From positions 1 to 12,636 of the forward strand of contig JAUYJH010000170.1 in the NCBI GenBank assembly GCA_030688705.1: DNA of 12,636 nt, given 5' to 3'. The notes below the pieces were generated by a model. That model saw only the letters and a program-made list of their open reading frames with translations. It made no database searches and was not told where the DNA came from. The DNA is from Deltaproteobacteria bacterium. Lineage in GTDB: Bacteria; UBA10199; SPLOWO2-01-44-7. The position numbers were made by a program, and so were the translations under genes. Below are positions 6,141 to 11,492 of this stretch, in pieces (position 1 is the stretch's first letter; every line of letters begins with the position of its first letter).

Positions 6141-6516
6141 GAAATTCAAAAATGTGAGGCCGAATGGTCGCTTGCCACGCTTTGTGGCAAGAGGAAAGTC
6201 CGGGCTCCATAGGATGCCGTGGTGGGTAACGCCCACCGTCCGCCTCTGGCGGACAGGACTAGTGCTACGACTGTGTTTTCGAACACAGCGGGTAAACTCC
6301 ACGGGGAGCAAGGCCAAATAAGTTCTGCATTTAGGCCGATCCGGTCTAATGTTCCATAAGGAGCCAGGCACCTCGTGAAAGCAGTCACGAGGTGCCTGGC
6401 TCCTTATGGAAATGGCAGGACGGGTAGGCTGCTAGAGCCCATCGGCAACGATGGGCCCAGAGAAATGACCGTTTAGAAACAGAACCCGGCTTATGAGCCT
6501 CACATTTTTAAATTTC
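6141..6516 (+). ncRNA. rnpB: RNase P RNA (type A-like, reduced specificity domain, palindromic insert)
   Basis: The catalytic RNA that trims the 5' leader of tRNA precursors. Universal motifs are present: GAGGAAAGTCCGGGCTCC (6191-6208), GGTAAACTCC then GGAGCAAGGCCAAATA (6291-6320), GGGTAGGCTGCT containing the GGT that contacts the tRNA CCA end (6422-6433), AATGACCG (6465-6472) and ACAGAACCCGGCTTA (6479-6493). P1 is a 20-nt stem (6141-6160 with 6497-6516, one mismatch). P3 (6171-6191), P8 (6221-6237), P9 (6238-6254), P16, P17 (6333-6347), P6 (GGAT 6212-6215 with ATCC 6339-6342) and P18 with a GCAA loop can be drawn. J11/12 and P12-P14 are not recognisable; only a 7-bp UUCG hairpin (6271-6288) stands there. 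A 60-base palindrome sits at 6352-6411. It starts 8 bases after rnhA, so cotranscription is likely. Ends are inferred from P1. Confidence 0.93.
6352..6411. repeat. Perfect 27-bp palindrome inserted in rnpB
   Basis: Left arm 6352-6378 (TTCCATAAGGAGCCAGGCAC, then CTCGTGA) and right arm 6385-6411 are exact reverse complements around a 6-base loop (6379-6384). It lies between the 3' strand of P17 and the 3' strand of P16. AATG occurs on both sides (6348-6351 and 6411-6414), which could be a target duplication. The core GGTGCCTGGCTCC recalls the GGTGCCTGGC palindromes dispersed in many environmental genomes, some linked to REP-associated transposases. No second copy is present in the window. Confidence 0.92.
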
Positions 6517-6540
6517 ATGTGACTTTAAATTTCATGTGAC
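6507..6540 (+). repeat. 17-bp tandem duplication at the rnpB 3' end
   Basis: TTTAAATTTCATGTGAC is present twice in direct succession (6507-6523, 6524-6540) without mismatch. The first copy forms the outer part of the P1 3' strand; the second lies just beyond the inferred end. It may affect where the RNA is trimmed. The following bases 6541-6609 hold a T-rich stretch (6574-6580) with no convincing terminator stem and no gene. Confidence 0.9.
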
Positions 6541-6609
6541 CGATTTTGGTCAGCGTGTACCGATTCGCTCCAGATTTTTTTATTTCCGACCCCTTAAATG
6601 CTTAAAAAG

Positions 6610-6627
6610 TTGGCACGCCGTGTGCAT
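6610..6627 (+). promoter_or_regulatory. Probable sigma-54 (RpoN) promoter, -24/-12
   Basis: TTGGCACGCCGTGTGCAT matches the sigma-54 consensus TGGCACG-N4-TTGCW with one change (GTGCA for TTGCA). The invariant GG (6612-6613) and GC (6624-6625) are separated by exactly 10 bases. Transcription would begin near 6637, 17 bases before ATG 6654. Such promoters need an activator of the NtrC family; no clear upstream activator site or activator gene is seen here. It would drive the four-gene envelope operon. Confidence 0.6.
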
Positions 6628-6653
6628 TGGCACCCTGCCATATGTTGCCTCGC

Positions 6654-7907
6654 ATGCGTGTCATTTACTTTTTGCTTTTGGTCCTTGGTCCTTGGTCTCT
6701 GGTCCACGGTCCCGCTTTTGCCGCATCCGCGAAAACAACTCTGGTAGTGCAGTCATGGCAGGGGAACGCGGAAAACGAAGCTTCTGCCAAAACGGCGGAC
6801 ATTTTGCGGCAAAAACTTCAGGAGATACCGTTTCTATATGTCGTCGATCCGCAAAAAACCGAAGCGGTTTTGTCCTACCATTCCGGTTATAAAGTCACGG
6901 CCGACCCCGCTTTGACGGCAGAGGCGGAAGAATGGCTCAACCGGGCCAAACAGCATTATTTTGATTTTGCCTTTCGCGAGGCGCAAGCCGAGTTAAAACC
7001 CGTTCTGGAACTTTTTGCCGCCAACCCCGGCCTTCTTTTGGATGCGGGCGTTTTGCTCATCGATGCCTATGTGACCAAGGCCCTTGTCGATTCGGCCCTG
7101 AAACAAAAAGAAAATGTCGAAGACGATTTTCAGAAAATATTGGCGGTGAATCCCCTTTTTGAGCTTGATGCCGCAAACTTTACCCCCTCTTTTAGAAAAA
7201 TATTCAACACGGTTCGGGAAAATTTTTTGCAAAATGCCGACTCGCGCCTTGTTGTCAAAAGCTTTCCTAAGGCGGTGGAGGTCTATCTCAACGGTGTTTA
7301 TCAGGGGGTGACACCGCTCACTTTGGCCCCCCTGCCGGCGGGGGCCTATCCAATCCGCTTTGTGGCCAATCATTACGCAACACATGACAAAAACATTGTT
7401 TTGAAACCTGGGGAAACTCTTTCTTTGAACCCCAAAATGATTTGGGCCGGGGCCCGTTCCAAAAAAATAGAAAACCGAAATCAAATCAGGGAAGGTTTGA
7501 GAATCGCCGAAATTCTCAAGACAGACAAGGTTTTGCTGGTCGATGTCGATCAAAAATCGATCACGTCGCGTCTGGTCGACCGCCGCTATCGCGCCGGCCA
7601 TATCCCACTCTCTTTTCCACTGGATGCCGATTCCCCCTCGTTCGAGAAAAATCTCGATAAAATGGCCCGTCTGATTGCCGCGCAGACGCAAATAGATCTG
7701 ACAAAAAATCCGCGGGCGCATCTGGACCCCGATGGAATGGGAGACCCGATTCTGTTGGCAAAACGGCGCCGAAAAATCTCGAAGGGGTTTTTGTACGGGG
7801 GGCTCGGTGCCGTGGGCATTGGCGGATTGGTGGCGGGCATCCTTGCGGCATCGGGTGGCGGGAGTTCAACGCCGCAAACGGGGAGTGTCTCCTTAAATTT
7901 TAAATGA
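6654..7907 (+). CDS. Secreted PEGA-domain protein with Gly-rich C-terminal hydrophobic segment
   Basis: A 417-residue exported protein. The start MRVIYFLLLVLGPWSLVHGP leads to AFAA, a Sec signal peptide with cleavage near residue 23/24. Residues about 85-190 are helical and TPR-like (WLNRAKQHYFDFAFREAQAE, FQKILAVNPLFELD), as often found before PEGA domains. Residues about 197-264 are a PEGA domain: SRLVVKSFPKAVEVYLNG, then VTPLTLAPLPAGAYPIRF. Residues about 378-401 (GFLYGGLGAVGIGGLVAGIL) could be a membrane segment. PEGA proteins are usually envelope proteins of unclear function. TTG 6627 would lie upstream of the predicted sigma-54 start site and is rejected; ATG 6642 remains possible. No Shine-Dalgarno is seen. 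The stop overlaps the next start (ATGA 7904-7907). The signal peptide is encoded by the heptamer array at 6680-6714. Confidence 0.82.
   Translation: MRVIYFLLLVLGPWSLVHGPAFAASAKTTLVVQSWQGNAENEASAKTADILRQKLQEIPFLYVVDPQKTEAVLSYHSGYKVTADPALTAEAEEWLNRAKQHYFDFAFREAQAELKPVLELFAANPGLLLDAGVLLIDAYVTKALVDSALKQKENVEDDFQKILAVNPLFELDAANFTPSFRKIFNTVRENFLQNADSRLVVKSFPKAVEVYLNGVYQGVTPLTLAPLPAGAYPIRFVANHYATHDKNIVLKPGETLSLNPKMIWAGARSKKIENRNQIREGLRIAEILKTDKVLLVDVDQKSITSRLVDRRYRAGHIPLSFPLDADSPSFEKNLDKMARLIAAQTQIDLTKNPRAHLDPDGMGDPILLAKRRRKISKGFLYGGLGAVGIGGLVAGILAASGGGSSTPQTGSVSLNFK
6680..6714 (+). repeat. Degenerate GGTCCTT heptamer array inside a signal peptide
   Basis: Five 7-base units follow one another: GGTCCTT, GGTCCTT, GGTCTCT, GGTCCAC, GGTCCCG. 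Three units make 21 bases, so the protein shows a 7-residue echo (LVLGPWS / LVHGPA). It encodes most of the hydrophobic core of the PEGA protein signal peptide. The intergenic array at 4517-4544 has the same period and a similar GGTC core. Confidence 0.8.
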
Positions 7908-8758
7908 TTATGAAAATCCTAAATTCTAAATCCGAAATCCTAAACAAATATCAAATCCCAAATTTCAAATCTCAAACAGTTTGGAATTTGGTATTTCGAA
8001 TTTGCGGTTTGTTTAGAATTTCGTGCTTAGTATTTGGAATTTGTTTTGCCGTTGGTTGTGGCAGCGGTCCCGATGCCCCTTCCGGCATTTCTTTTTCTGA
8101 AACAACGGGCGAGACCGGTTATGTGCAGCTTTCGGTCCATGACGCCAAGACCCCTTCTCTCTCCGAGTCGGCTCGCATCACCCAGTATAAAGTGGTCATC
8201 AGCGGAGAGGGTCTCTCTCCGGTCGAAAAGTTGATTTCTATCGATGCCGCGGGCGTTGCCATTGAAGGCATTCCCGCCGGTTTGAACAGAAAAGTGGAGG
8301 TCTATGCCCTTAATGCCGGGGACAAAATTTTAAGGGAAGGGGTTGTTGAAAATCTGGCGATTCAGGGGGGAAAATCGGTCACGGTGGAGATCGCCCTTGT
8401 TTCGGTCCCCGCCGTGCTCAATCTCTCCGACGGTGATTTTTCAAGCAACCAGAGGGTCTGGTTCAAAGTCCTGACCGATCCGGGGCATACCATTGAAGTT
8501 GAAAGCGGGGGGGCGATCAAGGATGTCGTCACGGCCGCTGAATCGGTCACGGCCAACGAGAACGGCGAGGCCAGATTTTATCCCGGCATTTTCCCCGCGG
8601 GCGATTCCGTTTTTAAAATCACCGATCGAACCACCCAAAAATCATCTTCGGTCACACTGCATCTGTGGGAGGGGGCCGACATAAAAGCGGCGCCGTTTTT
8701 TTCGGCAAGCGCCTCCAAAGGGCGTTTGGGCGAGCCGGTCGCAAGGAGGAACAAATGA
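7904..8758 (+). CDS. Lipoprotein with Ig-like/beta-sandwich domains, unknown function
   Basis: A 284-residue putative lipoprotein. Reading from ATG 7904, residues 28-51 (NLVFRICGLFRISCLVFGIC, then FAVG) form the hydrophobic segment and AVGC the lipobox, with Cys52 as lipidated residue. The mature part is beta-rich: GYVQLSVHDAKTPSLSESAR, then ITQYKVVISGEGLSP and IEGIPAGLNRKVEVYALN, similar to DUF4382-like or fimbrial carbohydrate-binding sandwiches, followed by a second beta-rich stretch (residues about 160-260). ATG 7904 lies in the PEGA stop (ATGA) without Shine-Dalgarno; the 27-residue tail before the hydrophobic part is unusual, so an internal TTG (about 7988) may be the real start. The whole export signal before the lipobox comes from the palindrome at 7914-8042. 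The stop overlaps the next gene (ATGA 8755-8758). Confidence 0.75.
   Translation: MIMKILNSKSEILNKYQIPNFKSQTVWNLVFRICGLFRISCLVFGICFAVGCGSGPDAPSGISFSETTGETGYVQLSVHDAKTPSLSESARITQYKVVISGEGLSPVEKLISIDAAGVAIEGIPAGLNRKVEVYALNAGDKILREGVVENLAIQGGKSVTVEIALVSVPAVLNLSDGDFSSNQRVWFKVLTDPGHTIEVESGGAIKDVVTAAESVTANENGEARFYPGIFPAGDSVFKITDRTTQKSSSVTLHLWEGADIKAAPFFSASASKGRLGEPVARRNK
7914..8042. repeat. 129-bp AT-rich imperfect palindrome encoding a signal sequence
   Basis: The left arm 7914-7977 and right arm 7979-8042 align over 64 bases with 48 matches (75%) around a single central A (CAAAC-A-GTTTG). Repeated AAATTCTAAA/AAATCCTAAA-type words and their complements dominate. This style of palindrome is a common intergenic repeat in deltaproteobacterial and PVC-type genomes, from general knowledge. 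Here it is in frame and encodes residues 4-46 of the lipoprotein, including most of the hydrophobic core of the signal sequence. Confidence 0.85.
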
Positions 8759-10875
8759 AAAAAATCTGGATCCCGACTTTCGTCGGGATGACGTTATTCT
8801 ATTTTGGCTGCGGCGGCAGTCCCGCGGCTCCTATGGCACTGCCTGCGGCCAGCGTCTCTCCGTTCGTCTCCAAAACGGTTGTTTTTGAGCCGGCGTGGCC
8901 CGCTGATTTAGCGGCGGTTTCCGGCCAATTGAATCTTTCAGCCACCTTAAAAGGAGAAACATCGGCTGGAAAAAATGCCGGTGCCGTTGGTCCGGTCACG
9001 GCCGCGAAACAGGAATCGGGCTACCAATTCACTTTTTCAGAGGTTTCGTCTGAAATGGCCGATTCGGGGGACATCCTTATTGAAATAATCTGGCCCCATG
9101 AGAATCTAAAAACGGAGTGCCAAAAAGTGGCCTCTGTCGCCAAAAGTGTTACTTTTGCCGAAGATCAGGCGGTACTGCCGTCTGCCCCGGAACATTTTGA
9201 TCTTTCTTACGATTGTGACGGGGACACCCTCTCCAATCTCAAAGAATTTCAGCTCGGTTTGAATGCCGGCGCGGCTGACAGCGATGGAGACGGCATCAAC
9301 GATGCTCTGGACATTTTTCCGCTCAATCCGCAGGAGACAAAAGACACCGACCTTGATGGCGTGGGAGACAATAATGACAACTGCCCCAATCTCCCCAATG
9401 CCGATCAGGCCGATCTCGATGCCGATAAAATCGGCGATCTTTGCGATTTAGACAAAGACGGGGATGGTATTGTGGATGCGGTGGAAACAGAAGGGGGGAC
9501 CAATCCTCTTTTGGCCGACAGCGACGGCGACGGCGTTCCCGATAACGTTGACCTTTGGCCTCTCGATTCTTCCCGCTATTCCGATGTCGATCAAGATGGA
9601 GCGGCCGACGATCACGGGCAGGATAACTGTCCCACCATTGCCAATGCGGGGCAAGAAGATTTGGATGGCGACGGTATCGGAGATGTGTGTGATGCCGACA
9701 TAGATGGCGATGGCGTCCCGAACAACATTCCCGTCGGCGGCGATAATTGCCCCTATATTGCCAATACCAATCAAACGGATGATGATAAAGACGAGGTGGG
9801 TAACGCTTGTGATTGTAATCCAAATGACGTCCGCATCTTTCAATCCAACAAAGACGATCCGGATTTAAATAGTTTCGACAGCAATTGCGACGGCATCGAC
9901 GGTGACAGAAAAAAAGCCGTTTTGGTCGATGCGGCATTGGGGGACGATCTGCAAGCCGCTATTTCAAAAGCCTTGGCCGAGGGAAAGGATGTCTACGTTG
10001 CCAATGGGAGTTACGATTTAAGCGGCGTCACTTTTGCAAAAGGTCTGCGCTTTTATGGCGGCTTTGTTTCCGGATTTGCGCAAAGGACTTTTGAGACCGA
10101 ACTAACCAATATTCGGTCCGATACGGTTCTTTCTTTGTCCCAAATTCCCGGTGATTTTCTGTTCGACGGCGTCTCTTTCATCAACAGCAAGGGAGAGGCG
10201 GACCCGCTGATGGGTTCCAAAACAGTGGTGATTGAAAAAACGCAGGTTCGTATTGTCAACAGCCGTATTGACGGCTCTTCTCTGGGGACCCACACAACTG
10301 CCCTGGCCGTTTTGCCGGGTTCCACCGTTTATGTTGAAAACAGCCGTCTCAACGGTGGAGGGGGAATCAATGTCTCACGCGGTGTTGTGATAGAGGCAGA
10401 CAATGTTGAAATCAAAAAAAGCGTGATTGCCTGCGGCGCCGGGCGGCTTTGCACCGGTGTCGATGTGAAAGGGGCCTCGCCGATTCTTTCCGGCAATACG
10501 GTCAATGCCGCCACAACCACTTCTTATGCGCCGTCCGTGGCGACGGTTTATGCGTTGCGGATGGAGAATGCCCTTTCGATTGCGCTCGAAAAAAACATTT
10601 TCTCAACCCAAAATGCCGACAATCGCTATCCCTTGTATTGCGCCGGTTTGGAGCCGACCGCCCCCGAAAAAATCACGGGGAATGTTTTGGCCTCGTTTCC
10701 CTCTTCCGCGAACAACGTGCTGGCGGCAACCTGCCTGGGCGGGTTTGATTTTGACGCCGATGACGGGTTGACGCTCGGGTATAAAACGGCGTCCGGCAAT
10801 TTGGATTACGCGGGCGATTCTTTGGCATCACTTTTGGAGGACCCTGTCTATGCCGCCATCGGGGGGCCCAGATGA
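8755..10875 (+). CDS. Lipoprotein with thrombospondin type 3 repeats and a beta-helix
   Basis: A 706-residue surface or periplasmic protein. It starts MKKIWIPTFVGMTLFYFGC, with Cys19 as probable lipid site, although the -3 and -2 residues (Tyr, Phe) are unusual for a lipobox. Residues about 20-150 are beta-rich and unassigned. Residues about 150-385 are thrombospondin type 3 repeats with DSDGDGIND, DTDLDGVGDNNDNCP, DSDGDGVPDNVD, DLDGDGIGDVCD and similar calcium-binding motifs. Residues about 390-690 look like a right-handed parallel beta-helix (VYVANGSYDLSGVTF, VRIVNSRIDGSSLG, VYVENSRLNGGGG, SPILSGNTVNAAT), as in pectate-lyase-fold surface proteins. AAGGAGGA lies 4 bases before ATG 8755; an upstream in-frame start at 8665 lacks a signal. 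Start and stop both overlap neighbours as ATGA. Residues 5-13 are encoded by the REP-type repeat at 8767-8793. Confidence 0.85.
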   Translation: MKKIWIPTFVGMTLFYFGCGGSPAAPMALPAASVSPFVSKTVVFEPAWPADLAAVSGQLNLSATLKGETSAGKNAGAVGPVTAAKQESGYQFTFSEVSSEMADSGDILIEIIWPHENLKTECQKVASVAKSVTFAEDQAVLPSAPEHFDLSYDCDGDTLSNLKEFQLGLNAGAADSDGDGINDALDIFPLNPQETKDTDLDGVGDNNDNCPNLPNADQADLDADKIGDLCDLDKDGDGIVDAVETEGGTNPLLADSDGDGVPDNVDLWPLDSSRYSDVDQDGAADDHGQDNCPTIANAGQEDLDGDGIGDVCDADIDGDGVPNNIPVGGDNCPYIANTNQTDDDKDEVGNACDCNPNDVRIFQSNKDDPDLNSFDSNCDGIDGDRKKAVLVDAALGDDLQAAISKALAEGKDVYVANGSYDLSGVTFAKGLRFYGGFVSGFAQRTFETELTNIRSDTVLSLSQIPGDFLFDGVSFINSKGEADPLMGSKTVVIEKTQVRIVNSRIDGSSLGTHTTALAVLPGSTVYVENSRLNGGGGINVSRGVVIEADNVEIKKSVIACGAGRLCTGVDVKGASPILSGNTVNAATTTSYAPSVATVYALRMENALSIALEKNIFSTQNADNRYPLYCAGLEPTAPEKITGNVLASFPSSANNVLAATCLGGFDFDADDGLTLGYKTASGNLDYAGDSLASLLEDPVYAAIGGPR
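8767..8793 (+). repeat. REP-type hairpin within a signal peptide
   Basis: A 27-base element beginning TGGATCCCGACTTTCGTCGG has a CCCGA/TCGGG stem and a CTTTCG loop. It matches 11371-11397 at 23 of 27 positions, and the four differences are two complementary base-pair changes in the stem. It is also related to the arm at 11279-11305. Translated in this frame, it gives WIPTFVGMT inside the lipoprotein signal peptide. Confidence 0.88.
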
Positions 10876-11240
10876 TCGCTATTTTGCTCACCATGGTTCT
10901 GGCCGCACCCGCTTTTGAGCCGGTTCATTTTGTGTCGAACAGCGACCAGATTTCTGAATCGGAATTTGCCCCGCTGGATCACAATACAGCTCTGCTTCAA
11001 AACAATCGCGACGCGGTCGTTATTTTGGAGGGCCACTGTGACGAATGGGGTGAGGCCTCTTACAACATGGAACTGGGCGACCGGCGCGCCCGCGAGGTCA
11101 AGGCGTATTTGATGGAAAAAGGGGTCGATCCCGAAAGAATCATCATGGTGGTTAGCTATGGTGAAAGCCGTCCGGCCGATGAGCGGCACATTATGGATGC
11201 GTGGCGGAAGAATAGAAGGGTGGAGTTTGTTTTGAGATGA
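10872..11240 (+). CDS. Short OmpA/Pal-type peptidoglycan-binding protein
   Basis: A 122-residue periplasmic protein. Residues 1-14 (MIAILLTMVLAAPA) form a short signal peptide; no lipobox cysteine is present, unlike true Pal. The rest is an OmpA-C-like domain: VHFVSNSDQISESEF, then ILEGHCDEWGEASYNMELGD, RRAREVKAYL, GYGESRP-like SYGESRPAD and NRRVEFVLR. D57 and R72 sit where the family binds the diaminopimelate of peptidoglycan, so wall binding is likely. The GHCDEWG..YN..LG.RRA run is closest to Pal. It is shorter than Pal (about 150-170), with almost no linker before the domain. The start overlaps the preceding stop (ATGA 10872-10875), with GGGGGG just upstream. It is probably the last gene of the coupled operon and could anchor the assembly to the wall. 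Confidence 0.85.
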   Translation: MIAILLTMVLAAPAFEPVHFVSNSDQISESEFAPLDHNTALLQNNRDAVVILEGHCDEWGEASYNMELGDRRAREVKAYLMEKGVDPERIIMVVSYGESRPADERHIMDAWRKNRRVEFVLR

Positions 11241-11278
11241 AGGGGAAAAATGAAAAAAAACATGGGCACCTCTAAAAA

Positions 11279-11397
11279 CGTCACCCCGGCGAAAGCCGGG
11301 GTCCAAACATCGTCCCGACCCCGTATCGTGGTACGGGGCAGGCTCCAGTCGGGAACCAGAAATGAAATACTGGATTCCGGCTTTCGCCGGAATGACG
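11279..11397. repeat. Paired REP-type element with nested inner hairpins (BIME-like)
   Basis: Two inverted 27-base arms, 11279-11305 and 11371-11397, match at 23 of 27 positions after reversal; each also forms its own hairpin (CCCCGGC/GCCGGGG and TTCCGGC/GCCGGAA). Between them TCCCGAC/GTCGGGA encloses CCCCGTA/TACGGGG, giving a nested stem. It lies between the OmpA-like gene and the fibre-like gene. The rest of the 11241-11492 gap shows only an AAGGGG before ATG 11250 and the Shine-Dalgarno of the next gene. Confidence 0.88.
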
Positions 11398-11492
11398 CTG
11401 ATGTTCAGCCGCCCGCTCTGGCGCCGAGGCTTGCCTTGGAATTGAGAACGGCGGTCCAAAATCCGAAAGAAGAAAAAAAGCGGAGGGATAAA

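Noticed and set aside
6139..6388. Short open frames across rnpB
   Set aside because: The region is a structured RNA gene with universal RNase P motifs; the frames are incidental, partly opened by the palindrome.
6541..6600. Terminator after rnpB
   Set aside because: There is a run of seven T residues near 6574, but only a 4-bp stem with a long loop can be drawn before it.
6627..6656. TTG 6627 as start of the PEGA gene
   Set aside because: It lies at the end of the sigma-54 element, upstream of the predicted transcription start, and adds a Cys/Pro stretch before the signal peptide.
8665..8757. Upstream start for the TSP3 lipoprotein
   Set aside because: ATG 8755 has AAGGAGGA and gives an immediate signal peptide; the 30-residue extension is Gly/Arg-rich and overlaps the previous gene.
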